Part shown: positions 34,539 through 43,931 of the stretch, one piece after another
How the letters are laid out: every line of letters begins with the position of its first letter
Numbering within the stretch: the first letter of the stretch is position 1
Program-made: the position numbers and the translations under genes
NCBI RefSeq assembly: GCF_007655255.1
Contig: NZ_VMYE01000002.1
Span: 186,001 to 250,000 of the forward strand
From: Extensimonas perlucida
Lineage (GTDB): Bacteria > Pseudomonadota > Gammaproteobacteria > Burkholderiales > Burkholderiaceae_C
Length of the DNA: 64,000 bases
Direction of reading: 5' to 3'
The notes under the pieces: generated by a model
Databases searched by the model: none
The model's input: the letters and a program-made list of their open reading frames with translations, nothing else
What the model was told of the DNA's origin: nothing

Positions 34539-35399
34539 ATGTTCGTCATCATTGGTTATGTTCTGAGCCTGGTGTGCGTTTTCGGCGTGTTCATATTGCA
34601 CGGCGGAAACATCATGGTGGTGCTGCACGCGCTGCCTTTCGAGATGGCCACCATCGGCGGCGCGGCGGTGGGGGCATTTTTGGTGAGCAACCAGCCCAAG
34701 GTCATCAAAGCCACGCTCAAGGCGCTGGGCGGCGTGCTCAAGAGCTCCAAATACACCAAGGCGCGTTATCTGGAGCTCATGACCATGCTCTATGAAATTT
34801 TGCAAAAGGCGCGCAAGGAAGGGCTGATGGCAATCGAGAAGGACGTGGAAGCGCCCAGCGAGTCGGAAATATTCAGCAAATTCCCAGTGGTTGGAAAGGA
34901 TCACCACGTGATCGAATTCACGACCGACTATCTGCGCATGATGGTGTCGGGCAACCTCAATGCGCACGAGATCGAGTCGCTGATGGACGCCGAAATAGAC
35001 ACCCACCACGAAGAGGCGCATGCGCCCGTGGCCGCGCTCAACCGTGTGGCGGGGGGCTTGCCGGCGTTCGGCATCGTGGCGGCGGTGCTGGGCGTGGTGA
35101 ATACCATGGGCGCCGTGGGGCAGCCGCCTGCAGTGCTTGGCGGCATGGTGGGCTCCGCATTGGTGGGCACGTTTTTGGGGATTTTGCTGGCCTACGCCTT
35201 CGTCGAGCCGCTGGCGGCGCTGATCGAGCAGAAAGTCGAAGACGCCGGCAAAGAGCTGCTGTGCATCAAGAGCACGCTGCTGGCGAGCATGCAGGGTTAC
35301 AACCCGGCAACGGCGATAGAGTTTGGTCGCAAGGTGCTGTTTTCGGGCGATAGGCCGGATTTTGCCGAGCTCGAGAACCACGTGCGCGGCAAGAAATAA
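34539..35399 (+). CDS. motA: Flagellar motor stator protein MotA
   Basis: 286 residues from MFVIIGYVLSLVCVFG. Four membrane segments: two at the N-terminus and a pair around AGGLPAFGIVAAVLGVVNTMG and LVGTFLGILLAYAFVEP, which holds the conserved proline at the proton channel. The cytoplasmic loop carries the charged residues that touch FliG. It works with MotB as the proton-driven stator. motB starts 51 bp downstream. A codon run upstream of the chosen ATG is not MotA-like. Confidence 0.97.
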   Translation: MFVIIGYVLSLVCVFGVFILHGGNIMVVLHALPFEMATIGGAAVGAFLVSNQPKVIKATLKALGGVLKSSKYTKARYLELMTMLYEILQKARKEGLMAIEKDVEAPSESEIFSKFPVVGKDHHVIEFTTDYLRMMVSGNLNAHEIESLMDAEIDTHHEEAHAPVAALNRVAGGLPAFGIVAAVLGVVNTMGAVGQPPAVLGGMVGSALVGTFLGILLAYAFVEPLAALIEQKVEDAGKELLCIKSTLLASMQGYNPATAIEFGRKVLFSGDRPDFAELENHVRGKK

Positions 35400-35450
35400 A
35401 GCCGTGCCGCTGCCTCACCGACCTGCAGTTTTTTCCTGACGGACTACGCC

Positions 35451-36386
35451 ATGGCCGACAAGAAACTTCAGCCCATCATCATCAAGCGGGTCAAAAAGGG
35501 CGGTCACGCGGCGCACGGCGGCGCCTGGAAGATCGCCTACGCCGACTTCATGACGGCCATGATGGCGTTTTTTCTGCTGATGTGGCTGCTGGGCTCGACC
35601 ACCGAGGGTGATCGCAAGGGCATTGCAGACTACTTCAGCTCGCCGCTCAAAGTTTCTCTTGCCGGCGGCAGCGGGGCGGGCAACAGTTCGAGCGTCATTC
35701 CGGGCGGAGGCAACGACCTGGCCAGGGTACACGGCCAGGTGCGGCGCGCGGAGCCTTCGGCAAAAGATGCGATGCGCAATGTTGACAGCCCGCGCACGGC
35801 TCGCTCCAAAGATGACGGGGCGCGTATTCGGGCGCTGCAAAAGCGCCTGGACGCTGCGATCACGGCCAACCCGCGCCTCAACGAATACCGCTCGCAGATC
35901 CGCATAGACCTCACGCCCGACGGCCTGCAGGTGCAGATCGTGGACGAGCAGAATCGCCCCATGTTCGACAGCGGCAGCGCCGTGGTCAAGCCCTACATGC
36001 GCGACATCCTGCATGCGATCGGCGCAGCGCTGAGCGACGTGGACACCAGCATCAGCCTGGCGGGCCACACCGACGCCACACCCTACACCAACGGCGAGCG
36101 CGGCTACAGCAATTGGGAGCTCTCGGCCGACCGCGCGAACGCTGCGCGGCGCGAGCTGATCGCGGCCGGCATGCCCGAGGCCAAGCTCGCGCGCGTGGTG
36201 GGGCTTGCGGCCAGCGACCTGCTCGAGCCCGACAACCCGCGCGCGCCGCTGAATCGGCGCATCACCATCACGGTGCTCACGCACGAGGCCGAAGAGCGCC
36301 TGCTGAACAAAAAACCCGTGATCGTGCCTGCGGCAGAATTGGCGGCGCAAAAGAGCGAAAATCCCGCCTCGACCGCGCAGCCGTAA
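35451..36386 (+). CDS. motB: Flagellar motor stator protein MotB
   Basis: 311 residues. A basic start ([10 protein letters not shown]) precedes the single membrane helix with the proton-carrying Asp32 in [16 protein letters not shown]. The linker/plug is followed by an OmpA-type peptidoglycan-binding domain (about 165-285) with [21 protein letters not shown] and NRRITITV. It anchors the stator to the wall. Confidence 0.97.
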   Translation: MADKKLQPIIIKRVKKGGHAAHGGAWKIAYADFMTAMMAFFLLMWLLGSTTEGDRKGIADYFSSPLKVSLAGGSGAGNSSSVIPGGGNDLARVHGQVRRAEPSAKDAMRNVDSPRTARSKDDGARIRALQKRLDAAITANPRLNEYRSQIRIDLTPDGLQVQIVDEQNRPMFDSGSAVVKPYMRDILHAIGAALSDVDTSISLAGHTDATPYTNGERGYSNWELSADRANAARRELIAAGMPEAKLARVVGLAASDLLEPDNPRAPLNRRITITVLTHEAEERLLNKKPVIVPAAELAAQKSENPASTAQP

Positions 36387-36460
36387 CGAGTTGTCACAAT
36401 AGCGGTGCATTCCACCATTTTGGCTATCTTCTGCCATTCCTGACCGAAAGGGTCCCCGAC

Positions 36461-36856
36461 GTGAGCCATGCCCTTCGTTTTTTGATCGTCGATGATTTTT
36501 CCACGATGCGCCGCATCGTGCGCAATCTGCTCAAGGAGAGCGGCTACCCCGACGCCGACGAGGCCGAGGACGGCGTGGCCGCTCTCAACAAGTTGCGCAG
36601 CAGCAAGTTCGATTTCGTCGTCACCGACATCAACATGCCCAACATGAACGGCTTCGAACTGCTCAAGGAAATCAAGAAGGACGAGCAGCTCAAGCATCTG
36701 CCAGTGCTCATGGTGACCGCCGAGGCGCGCAAGGAAGACATCGTGGCCGCGGCGCAGGGCGGTGCAGCGGGCTACATCGTCAAGCCCTTCACCAAGGCCA
36801 CGCTGGAAGAAAAGGTGGGCCTGATTCTGCAGAAGATGGGGCTGGGCAAAGCATGA
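36461..36856 (+). CDS. cheY: Chemotaxis response regulator CheY
   Basis: 131 residues from a GTG start ([12 protein letters not shown]); no in-frame ATG is close. Single receiver domain: acids D11/D12, phosphoacceptor D56 in VTDINMPN, T86 in MVTAEA and K108 in IVKPF. It controls rotation by binding FliM. The stop overlaps cheZ by 4 bp, and it lies 74 bp after motB, so the four genes form one motility unit. Confidence 0.95.
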   Translation: MSHALRFLIVDDFSTMRRIVRNLLKESGYPDADEAEDGVAALNKLRSSKFDFVVTDINMPNMNGFELLKEIKKDEQLKHLPVLMVTAEARKEDIVAAAQGGAAGYIVKPFTKATLEEKVGLILQKMGLGKA

Positions 36857-37497
36857 CGGCGCCTGACGATGGCGCTGGCGCAGCGGATGCTGCGCGCAGC
36901 GCGGACGACGTCCACCACAAAATCGGCCGCCTCGCGCGCCAGTTGCACGACGCGCTCAACGAGCTCGGTTTTGCCGATCGGCTGCGCAGCTCCATGGGCG
37001 AGCTGCCCGACGCGCAAAGCCGGCTGTCCTACATCGCCCGGCTCACGGGGGAGGCTGCCGAAAAGGTGCTCAGCCACGTCGAGCAGGCCAAGGCGCAAAA
37101 CGATCACATCACGGCGCAAACGCTGCGCGTCAAGGCGCTGCTCGTCAAAGACCCCGTGGCCGCCGTCGCCAAGGGCGAGGTGATGAACTACCTGCTGGAC
37201 ATGGAGCGGTTTGCCCAGGAGGCCGACACGCACCTGACCGAAATCATGATGGCGCAGGATTTTCACGACCTCACGGGCCAGGTGATTGCGCGCGTCGTCA
37301 ACCTCACGGCGACGCTGGAGCGGCAGCTGGTGGAGTTGCTGATCCAGACGGCGCCGGCGGATGCCCCCATGCCCGCCATGCCGGCGCAAACCGAGCGCCC
37401 GCACCTGCCCGGCCCGGTGGTGGACCCCGAGCACACGCCCGACGTCGTGACCAGCCAATCGCAAGTGGATGACTTGCTGGCCAGCCTTGGTTTTTGA
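36853..37497 (+). CDS. cheZ: CheY-P phosphatase CheZ
   Basis: 214 residues. A long helical hairpin, with the catalytic segment [13 protein letters not shown] (Gln essential for CheY-P hydrolysis) in the middle and the CheY-binding C-terminal helix [14 protein letters not shown]. Coupled to cheY by ATGA. The Pro-rich linker before the last helix is typical. Confidence 0.95.
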   Translation: MTAPDDGAGAADAARSADDVHHKIGRLARQLHDALNELGFADRLRSSMGELPDAQSRLSYIARLTGEAAEKVLSHVEQAKAQNDHITAQTLRVKALLVKDPVAAVAKGEVMNYLLDMERFAQEADTHLTEIMMAQDFHDLTGQVIARVVNLTATLERQLVELLIQTAPADAPMPAMPAQTERPHLPGPVVDPEHTPDVVTSQSQVDDLLASLGF

Positions 37498-37507
37498 AAA
37501 GGCGCAG

Positions 37508-37532
37508 AAAATTGGGGTCAGATTCCAATTTT
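37508..37532 (+). repeat. GGTCAGA REP-like motif after cheZ
   Basis: A perfect copy with AAAATTGG and CCAATTTT arms around GGTCAGATT, 10 bp after the cheZ stop. Confidence 0.85.
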
Positions 37533-37543
37533 CGGCTGCGCCA

Positions 37544-37601
37544 ATGTATGCAAAAATAAGCCTATAGCGCTTATCTGGTAAGCGCTCATAGCTCCTAAAT
37601 A
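37544..37601. repeat. AT-rich dispersed repeat with hairpin before recQ
   Basis: Low-GC stretch; AGCGCTTA (37566-37573) and TAAGCGCT (37579-37586) form a perfect 8-bp stem with a 5-nt loop. It ends at the recQ start codon and may affect its translation or be a transcription stop for cheZ. Confidence 0.6.
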
Positions 37602-37605
37602 TATA

Positions 37606-39477
37606 GTGTCATCCCTTTGCGCGCACAGCGTCCTGCACGAGGTCTTCGGTTACGAGCAGTTCCGCGGCCCGCAGCAGGACATCGTCGAGCACGTGATCGC
37701 CGGCGGCGATGCGCTGGTGCTCATGCCCACGGGCGGCGGCAAATCGCTGTGCTACCAGATTCCGGCCATCGTGCGTCAGCGGCAGGGGCGCGGCGTGGCC
37801 ATCGTGGTCTCTCCGCTGATCGCGCTCATGCACGACCAGGTCGGCGCGCTGCACGAAGCAGGCGTCGAGGCCGCGTACCTCAATTCGACGCAGGACTTCC
37901 AAGCCACGCAGGAGGTCGAGCTGCGTCTGCTCGCCGGCGCGCTCACGCTGCTCTACGTGGCGCCCGAGCGGCTCAACACGCCGCGCTTTCTGGGCCTGCT
38001 CGACAGCCTCTACCACGAAGGGCACCTGAGCCTGTTCGCGATCGACGAGGCGCACTGCGTGAGCCAGTGGGGGCACGACTTCCGCCCCGAGTACCGCACG
38101 CTCACCCTGCTGCACGAGCGCTACCCCGAAGTGCCCCGCATCGCGCTCACGGCCACGGCCGATGCGCTCACGCGCGCCGACATCGTCGAGCGTCTGCAGC
38201 TCGAAAACGCGCGCCAGTTCGTGAGCAGCTTCGACCGCCCCAACATCCGCTACCGCATCGTCGAAAAAAAGGACCCGACCGCACAGCTGCTGCGCTTCAT
38301 CAGCCAGGAGCACGCGGGCGAGGCCGGCATCGTCTATTGCCAGTCGCGCCGGCGCGTCGAAGAAGTCGCCGCCCTGCTGCAAGAGGCCGGCATCCCCGCG
38401 CTGCCCTACCACGCGGGCCTGGCGCACGGCGTGCGCCAGCAGCACCAGGATCGATTCCTGCGCGAAGAGGGGCTCGTGATGGTCGCCACCATCGCCTTCG
38501 GCATGGGCATAGACAAGCCGGACGTGCGCTTCGTCGCGCACCTCGATATGCCCAAGAATATCGAAGGCTACTACCAGGAAACCGGCCGCGCGGGCCGCGA
38601 TGGCCTGCCCGCCGACGCCTGGATGGCCTATGGCCTGCAGGATGTGGTTAACCAGCGCCGCATGATCGACGAAAGCCCCGCCGCCGAGGCGTTCAAGCAA
38701 ACGCTGCGCGGCAAGCTCGACGCCCTGCTGGCGCTGGCCGAAGCCACCGACTGCCGCCGCGTGCGCCTGCTGGGCTACTTCGGCGAAGCGGCCACGCCCT
38801 GCGGCAATTGCGACAATTGCCTCGCGCCGCCCGCAGTGTGGGACGCCACCGAGGCCGCGCGCAAGCTGCTCTCGACCATCTACCGCGCGCAGCAGGCCAG
38901 CGGCATCAGCTTTGGCGTGGGCCACATCCTGGACATCGTGCGCGGGCGCAAGACGGAAAAGGTGGAACAGTTCGGGCACGAGCGGCTTTCCACCTTCGGC
39001 ATAGGCGCCGAGTTCAGCGAAGCGCAGCTGCGCGGCGTGCTGCGCCAGCTGCTCGCGCTGGGCGCGGTGGGCGTGCACAAGGTGCTGCTCGAAGGCGGCC
39101 GCAGCGTGGACACGCTGTGCCTGACCGAAGGCTCGCGCGCCGTGCTGCGCGGCGAACGCGCAGTGCAGCTGCGCGCCGCCAGCGCCGCGCCCGCACCCGC
39201 GGTGCGCCGCACACGCCGCCCCGCGGCCCCGCCGGCGGCCGCGAGCGCGCTCGGACCCGACGCGCAGGCGCTGTTCATCAACCTCAAAGCCTGGCGCGCC
39301 GAAGTCGCCCGCGCACACAACCTGCCCGCCTACGTGATCTTCCACGACGCCACGCTCGCCGCCATCGCCGAGCAACGCCCCACCACGCTCGAGGACTTGC
39401 AAGGCATCAGCGGCATGGGCAGCAAAAAGCTGCAGGCCTACGGCGAGGAAGTGCTGCGCATCTGCCGGGCGGGGTGA
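37606..39477 (+). CDS. recQ: ATP-dependent DNA helicase RecQ
   Basis: 623 residues. Superfamily 2 helicase: Walker [17 protein letters not shown] box in [19 protein letters not shown], helicase C-domain with [12 protein letters not shown] and [10 protein letters not shown]. The RecQ zinc site follows (CGNCDNC, about 402-408), then a winged helix and a C-terminal HRDC domain (about 540-620). An Ala/Pro linker separates the last two. It unwinds DNA in recombination and repair. The start is a GTG at 37606 or a TTG at 37617; neither has a clear ribosome-binding site. Confidence 0.96.
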   Translation: MSSLCAHSVLHEVFGYEQFRGPQQDIVEHVIAGGDALVLMPTGGGKSLCYQIPAIVRQRQGRGVAIVVSPLIALMHDQVGALHEAGVEAAYLNSTQDFQATQEVELRLLAGALTLLYVAPERLNTPRFLGLLDSLYHEGHLSLFAIDEAHCVSQWGHDFRPEYRTLTLLHERYPEVPRIALTATADALTRADIVERLQLENARQFVSSFDRPNIRYRIVEKKDPTAQLLRFISQEHAGEAGIVYCQSRRRVEEVAALLQEAGIPALPYHAGLAHGVRQQHQDRFLREEGLVMVATIAFGMGIDKPDVRFVAHLDMPKNIEGYYQETGRAGRDGLPADAWMAYGLQDVVNQRRMIDESPAAEAFKQTLRGKLDALLALAEATDCRRVRLLGYFGEAATPCGNCDNCLAPPAVWDATEAARKLLSTIYRAQQASGISFGVGHILDIVRGRKTEKVEQFGHERLSTFGIGAEFSEAQLRGVLRQLLALGAVGVHKVLLEGGRSVDTLCLTEGSRAVLRGERAVQLRAASAAPAPAVRRTRRPAAPPAAASALGPDAQALFINLKAWRAEVARAHNLPAYVIFHDATLAAIAEQRPTTLEDLQGISGMGSKKLQAYGEEVLRICRAG

Positions 39478-39482
39478 GGGGG

Positions 39483-39505
39483 AAATTGGGGTCAGATTCC
39501 AATTT
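39483..39505 (+). repeat. GGTCAGA REP-like motif after recQ
   Basis: A perfect copy (AATTGG, GGTCAGATT, CCAATT) 5 bp after the recQ stop; it opens an 840-bp gene-free stretch. Confidence 0.85.
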
Positions 39506-39513
39506 TTTCGCCC

Positions 39514-39626
39514 TCGTCATTGGGAGTACCGCAAGCCCCGCGGCAATCCATGCCCGCGAATCCACGCAGCGCCCCATGCACAGGCTGCCTTGGATTGCCG
39601 CGCCCCTGCGGGGCTCGCAATGACGG
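39514..39626. repeat. CGTCATTG/CAATGACG palindromic repeat
   Basis: Outer arms CGTCATTG and CAATGACG, inner arms GGCAATCCA and TGGATTGCC. It belongs to the broad type of bacterial repeats that begin CGTCATTGCGAG and end CTCGCAATGACG; the left end here reads CGTCATTGGGAG. Confidence 0.75.
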
Positions 39627-39633
39627 GTGTTTG

Positions 39634-39811
39634 AACCCAGATTGTCCATTAGGCGGTGCTACGCACCTACGCGGGCGCTGGCAGGCGCCTGACGGCCATT
39701 TTGGCCGCTGCCTCGGCGTCCATGGCACCGGCCATGGACTTCTCCTCAGCAGCCAAACTGCCGCGCCAGCCACCTCGCCATCATCCCACGTCCTAATGAA
39801 CAATCTGGGTT
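39634..39811. mobile_element. Inverted-repeat element, MITE-like, 178 bp
   Basis: The left end AACCCAGATTGTCCATTAGG and the right end CCTAATGAACAATCTGGGTT are inverted repeats with 19 of 20 bases matching. The inside has no transposase. No target duplication was found. It abuts copy A of the long repeat. Confidence 0.65.
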
Positions 39812-39820
39812 GAAAGAAGG

Positions 39821-40138
39821 GCCGAGCGCAGCGACGGCCCGTGTGGTATTCCTTTGCCCTTCTGTATGCGCCGAGGAGCGCAGCGCCCGGCGGGAAAAGG
39901 GCGCGCGACTGTTTGAGCGAAGCGCAGCGCAGCGAGTTTCGCGCGACCCCGCCGGGCGCGAGCACCGCAGGTTGCCCTGGGCGCCGTTCAGGCGCACAGG
40001 GACGCAGACAGCAGGGTCGCCTTCTTTTGCCTTCTTTTCTTGGCGAGACAAGAAAAGAAGGTGCGCCGCCGGGCGCATCTCCCGGCACCCACCCTTGGCC
40101 CCTTCGCTTTCGCAAATAATTGGAATCTGACCCCAATT
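39821..40138. repeat. Long non-coding repeat, copy A
   Basis: From GCCGAGCGCAGCG to a reversed GGTCAGA motif (40118-40138). It holds a perfect 13-bp hairpin, CCTTCTTTTCTTG (40030-40042) with CAAGAAAAGAAGG (40049-40061), loop GCGAGA. Copies B, C and D carry CCTAC/GTAGG in the same stem, a compensatory change. Copy A is the most divergent. Confidence 0.88.
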
Positions 40139-40170
40139 AAGGGCATCGCAGGCGCGATGCACGCGCCGGG

Positions 40171-40192
40171 AATTGGAATCTGACCCCAATTT
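40171..40192 (-). repeat. GGTCAGA REP-like motif, reverse orientation
   Basis: A perfect reverse copy, 32 bp after the one ending copy A. An AT-rich repeat with AAGCGCAAGCAGCT follows at 40211-40250. Confidence 0.85.
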
Positions 40193-40210
40193 CTGCATGT
40201 TTTTGGCCAT

Positions 40211-40250
40211 TTACGCAGACGCAGCAAGCGCAAGCAGCTACCAAAACCAT
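40211..40250. repeat. AT-rich dispersed repeat
   Basis: Contains GCAAGCGCAAGCAGCTACC, the reverse of the AGCTGCTTGYGCTT core seen at 34264 and 52636. Confidence 0.5.
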
Positions 40251-40317
40251 ACAAAACCCACCGCATCCAGCCCATGCTAAGCTGATCGCCATCACTGTTT
40301 TGCACGGAGAAAAACCC

Positions 40318-41454
40318 ATGCCCGGCCTGCTGCCCGATGTCGATCCCGACGGTCTGCTCGAATTTTCGGTGGTCTATACCGACCGCGCGCTCAACCACAT
40401 GTCCAAGCGCTTCGTGGGCGCGATGCAGGAAATTCTCGCCACGCTCAAAGAGGTGTACCACGCGCAGGCGGCCGTCATCGTGCCTGGCAGCGGCACCTTT
40501 GGCATGGAGGCCGTGGCGCGGCAGTTTGCGCAGCGGCAGAAGGTGCTGATCGTGCGCAACGGCTGGTTCAGCTACCGCTGGAGCCAGATTCTGGAAATGG
40601 GTGGCTTTGCCGGCGAGGCCATGGTCTGCAAGGCGCGCCAGCAGGGTGCGGGCGCGCAGGCACCCTGGGCGCCGTGCCCGGCCGCCGAAGTGGCCGCGCG
40701 CATCCGCGCCGAGCGGCCTGCCGTGGTGTTTGCCCCGCATGTCGAAACCGCGAGCGGCATCGTGCTGCCCGACGACTACCTGCGCACCGTGGCCGAGGCC
40801 GCGCACGACGTGGGCGCGCTGTTCGTGCTCGACTGCGTGGCCTCGGGCGCGCTGTGGGTGGACATGCAGGCGCTGGGCGTCGACGTGCTGATCTCGGCGC
40901 CGCAAAAAGGCTGGAGCGGCCCGCCCTGCTGCGCCCTGGTGATGCTGGGCGCACGTGCGCGCGCCGCCATCGAGGGCACGACGAGCAACAGCTTTGCCTG
41001 CGACCTCAAAAAATGGCTGCAGATCGCCGAGGGCTACGAAAAGGGCCAGCACGCCTACCACGCGACCATGCCCACGGATGCGCTCGTGCGCCTGCGCGAC
41101 GTGATGCGCGAGGCGCGCGCGCATGGCTTCGACCAACTGCGCGCCGAGCAAATCGAGCTGGGCGCCAAGGTGCGCGCGCTGCTCGAATCGCGCGGCTTTG
41201 CGAGCGTCGCCGCCGAGGGCTACAAGGCGCCCGGCGTGGTCGTGAGCTACACCACCGACCCGGGCATCCAAAGCGGCAAAAAGTTCGCCGAAGTCGGTCT
41301 GCAGACGGCCGCGGGCGTACCGCTGCAGTGCGGCGAGGGGCCGGACTTCATGACGTTTCGCATGGGCCTGTTCGGGCTCGACAAGTGGCAGCACGTCGAG
41401 CGCACCGTGGGCCACCTGGCGGCGGCGCTGGATCGCATCGCGGCGCAGGCGTAA
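40318..41454 (+). CDS. Class V aminotransferase, alanine-glyoxylate/serine-pyruvate type
   Basis: 378 residues from MPGLLPDVDPDGLLEFS with an upstream GGAGAA ribosome-binding site. PLP fold type I: VIVPGSGTFGMEAVARQF binds the phosphate, FVLDCVASGALWVDMQ holds the cofactor Asp, and K197 in SAPQKGWSG forms the Schiff base. It transfers an amino group between small 2-oxo acids, perhaps glyoxylate. The glcD gene about 4 kb away also handles glyoxylate, but they are not in one operon. A phosphonate aminotransferase is a less likely alternative. Confidence 0.87.
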   Translation: MPGLLPDVDPDGLLEFSVVYTDRALNHMSKRFVGAMQEILATLKEVYHAQAAVIVPGSGTFGMEAVARQFAQRQKVLIVRNGWFSYRWSQILEMGGFAGEAMVCKARQQGAGAQAPWAPCPAAEVAARIRAERPAVVFAPHVETASGIVLPDDYLRTVAEAAHDVGALFVLDCVASGALWVDMQALGVDVLISAPQKGWSGPPCCALVMLGARARAAIEGTTSNSFACDLKKWLQIAEGYEKGQHAYHATMPTDALVRLRDVMREARAHGFDQLRAEQIELGAKVRALLESRGFASVAAEGYKAPGVVVSYTTDPGIQSGKKFAEVGLQTAAGVPLQCGEGPDFMTFRMGLFGLDKWQHVERTVGHLAAALDRIAAQA

Positions 41455-41526
41455 TGGGGCGTTGCGCGCCGATATTTGTGCGCTGGGTGATATGGTTTTA
41501 GTAGCAATCGTTGCGGACTTTGCGAC

Positions 41527-42822
41527 GTGACAGACCAGGCCCGCGCACTGCAAAAAGCCAAGCGGCAGGCGGGCGCCTTGCTCGTGCTGATGGCGGCGCT
41601 GTTCGCTGCGAGCTACGCGCTGCCGCGTGGCCTGGGCGCGGACTGCCTGCGCGCCATGGCCGAGGCTGCGATCGTCGGCGGCCTGGCCGACTGGTTCGCC
41701 GTCTCGGCGCTGTTCAGACGCATCCCGCTGCCGCTGCTGCAGCGCCACACCGACATCGTGGTGCGCAACAAGGAGCGCATAGGCGGCAACCTCGCGCGCT
41801 TCGTGCGCGACAAATTCCTCGACCCGCCTTCGCTCGTGGCGCTGATCCGCCGCAACCCGCCCACGGCGCTGCTCGCGCAGTGGCTCAACACGCCGGCGAA
41901 TGCCGAGCTGCTCGGGCGCCAACTCGCGCGGCTCGCACTCGCGGCGCTCGAGATGGTGGAAGATGCGCAGGTGCAGCGCCTGCTGCGGGCCGCGGCGCGC
42001 ACGCTGATCGGCCAGCTCGACCTCACGCGCTCCATGGCTGCGGTGCTGCAGGCGCTCACGCACGAGGGCCGGCACCAGGCGGTGCTCGATGATCTGCTTG
42101 AACGCCTCGCGCAGCTGTTGCGCGCCGAAGACACGCGCGCCTTCATCGCCGCGACCATCGTGCAATGGCTCAAGCGCGAACATCCGCTCAAGGAAAAGGT
42201 GCTGCCCAGCGAATGGCTCAGCGACAAGGGCGCGAATGCGATCGCACACGCCGTGGAAAGCCTGCTCGCCGAAATCGCGCGCAACCCCGAACACCAGCTG
42301 CGCGACGCGCTCGATGATGCGCTGCAGCGCCTGATAGTGCGGCTGCAAAGCGACCCGGCCTGGGAGCGCAAGGGCGAAGAAATCCGCCGCTATCTGCAGA
42401 CCGACCCCACGGTGGGCGCGTATGCCGAGTCGCTGTGGGGCGGGCTGCGCCAACGCCTGCAGCGCGATCTGGCTGACGAGCATTCGGCGCTCGTGCGCCG
42501 CATCGCCGGCATGGGCCAGTGGCTCGGGCGCGCGCTCGCGGGCGACGCACTGCTGCGCGAGCGCCTAGACGCCCAGCTCGAGCTCTGGGCCGTGCAATGG
42601 GCGCCCGAGGTGTCGCAGTTCTTCGCCCAGCACATCGAGGGCACGGTGCAGCGCTGGGACGCGCGCGAGATGGCGCAGCTGCTGGAGCTGCACCTCGGGC
42701 CCGATTTGCAGCACATCCGCATCAACGGCACGCTGGTGGGCGGGCTGATCGGCTTGCTGCTGTTCGCCCTGTCGCACGCGGGGGCGCTGTACGCGGCGAT
42801 GCGGGATGTGCTGGGAAGGTGA
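41527..42822 (+). CDS. DUF445 family membrane protein
   Basis: 431 residues from GTG. An N-terminal hydrophobic stretch (about 17-55) includes the family motif AIVGGLADWFAVSALFR. The long helical, charged middle (DKFLDPPSLVALIRR onwards) is thought to be soluble, and a second membrane helix ends the protein (GLIGLLLFALSHAGALYAAM). DUF445/YheB proteins have no settled function. It starts 72 bp after the aminotransferase. Confidence 0.88.
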   Translation: MTDQARALQKAKRQAGALLVLMAALFAASYALPRGLGADCLRAMAEAAIVGGLADWFAVSALFRRIPLPLLQRHTDIVVRNKERIGGNLARFVRDKFLDPPSLVALIRRNPPTALLAQWLNTPANAELLGRQLARLALAALEMVEDAQVQRLLRAAARTLIGQLDLTRSMAAVLQALTHEGRHQAVLDDLLERLAQLLRAEDTRAFIAATIVQWLKREHPLKEKVLPSEWLSDKGANAIAHAVESLLAEIARNPEHQLRDALDDALQRLIVRLQSDPAWERKGEEIRRYLQTDPTVGAYAESLWGGLRQRLQRDLADEHSALVRRIAGMGQWLGRALAGDALLRERLDAQLELWAVQWAPEVSQFFAQHIEGTVQRWDAREMAQLLELHLGPDLQHIRINGTLVGGLIGLLLFALSHAGALYAAMRDVLGR

Positions 42823-42863
42823 GCGAGCGGTTGCTTGGCTGGCGGATGGTGCGGATGGGGGAG

Positions 42864-43204
42864 AAATTGGAATCCGCCCCAAATTTCCGCGCGGCAAAGG
42901 CCGAGCGTAGCGAAGGCCCGTGTGGTATCCCCGCCCTTCTGTATGCGCCGAGGAGCGCAGCGCCCGGCGGGAAAAGGGCGCGCGATGTTTGAGCGCAGCG
43001 AGTTTCGCGCGACCCCGCCGGGTGCGAGCACCGCAGCTTGCCCTGACCGCCGCGAGGCGGGCAGGGACGCAGACAGCAGGGTCGCCTTCTTTTGCCTACT
43101 TTTCTTGGCGAGACAAGAAAAGTAGGTGCGCCGCCGGGCGCAATTCCCGGCACCCGCCCATCGCGCAATAACCCCCGCAAATAATTGGAATCTGACCCCA
43201 ATTT
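42864..43204. repeat. Long non-coding repeat, copy B, with motif at both ends
   Basis: Begins with a degenerate reversed GGTCAGA motif (42864-42885, reading AATCCGCCCCAAATT) and ends with a perfect one (43183-43204). The core from 42900 contains the hairpin CCTACTTTTCTTG (43095-43107) / CAAGAAAAGTAGG (43114-43126). A second half motif CTGACCCCAATTTT follows at once. The whole 411-bp gap 42823-43233 has no supportable gene. Confidence 0.88.
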
Positions 43205-43233
43205 TCTGACCCCAATTTTCTGCAATTTTCTAC

Positions 43234-43569
43234 TCAAGGCTTTCCGATCAGCGCAATGGCTTTGCGGCGCACCTGCGACAGTTCGGCCGCAGTCACCTTG
43301 CCTTTGCGCGTTGCTTTGCGCGCCTTCCAGTCCACACTCTTCACCTGATCGGACAGCACGGCGCTGGGCTTGTTACCGGCGATCACGACCTCGAACGGAT
43401 AGCCCTTGATCTGCGTGGTCATCGGGCAGCACAGCATAAGTCCGGCGCGCGCGTTGTAGCTCGCCGGGCTCAGCACGAGCGCCGGCCTATGCCCGGCTTG
43501 TTCGTGCCCTGCCTGAGGGTCGAAAAGCAGCCAAACGATGTCGCCAGCATCCGGCACATACGGCCCCAT
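43234..43569 (-). CDS. mazF: MazF/PemK-type endoribonuclease toxin
   Basis: 111 residues. PemK fold: GDIVWLLFDPQAGHEQAGHRPALVLSP with the catalytic arginine, then CCPMTTQIKGYPFEV and LSDQVKSVDW. It cuts mRNA at short motifs. It follows the MazE-like antitoxin with 50 bp between, longer than usual; this gap holds an in-frame 15-codon frame starting ATG at the antitoxin stop and ending TGA just before the toxin. Confidence 0.92.
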   Translation of the reverse strand: MGPYVPDAGDIVWLLFDPQAGHEQAGHRPALVLSPASYNARAGLMLCCPMTTQIKGYPFEVVIAGNKPSAVLSDQVKSVDWKARKATRKGKVTAAELSQVRRKAIALIGKP

Positions 43570-43619
43570 GCCTCATGCCCCCTCGATCGGGGGTGCGATC
43601 TCGTGCGCCGCCTTCTGCA

Positions 43620-43856
43620 TCAGAAAGCCTCTTTGCCGACCGCCGGGCCGAAGCCGACCTCGCCATGCAGGTTATCGGGCGTGATGCCCGCAATGAGCGC
43701 TTCTAGCTCGTCCTCGCGCACCGGCTCGATGATGATGCGCCCGCCTTCCTCGCGCACGTCCACGGGCTGATCGACACGCAGCCGAGTTGCCGCCATGACG
43801 GCGGCCGGGATGCGTACCGAAGCGCTATTGCCCCATTTTTTCACGAGAACTCTCAC
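43620..43856 (-). CDS. mazE: MazE-type antitoxin
   Basis: 78 residues from a GTG start (VRVLVKKWGNSASVRIP); earlier in-frame codons are not family-like. The AbrB-type DNA-binding domain is followed by a toxin-wrapping acidic tail (EEGGRIIIEPVREDELEAL). Upstream, an AT-rich sequence with ATGTAGATACTATA (around 43880) is a likely autoregulated promoter. Confidence 0.88.
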   Translation of the reverse strand: MRVLVKKWGNSASVRIPAAVMAATRLRVDQPVDVREEGGRIIIEPVREDELEALIAGITPDNLHGEVGFGPAVGKEAF

Positions 43857-43931
43857 GATGAGCCTTGATGTATCAACAAATGTAGATACTATACTGGCGG
43901 GCGTAGGGCGTGGCAACGGTCGTTGGGGAAA

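Larger units (their letters stand above)
39478..40317. other. Gene-free repeat cluster
   Basis: 840 bp without a supportable gene. In order it holds a GGTCAGA motif, a CGTCATTG palindromic repeat (39514-39626), an inverted-repeat element (39634-39811), copy A of the long non-coding repeat (39821-40138), two reversed GGTCAGA motifs and an AT-rich repeat. Open frames within it reflect conserved repeat sequence, not proteins. Confidence 0.85.

Noticed and set aside
39841-40119. Open frames inside the long repeats, with recurrent LLFLSRQEK-type endings on the minus strand
   Set aside because: They recur only because the DNA repeat recurs; hairpin covariation and lack of start signals argue for non-coding DNA.
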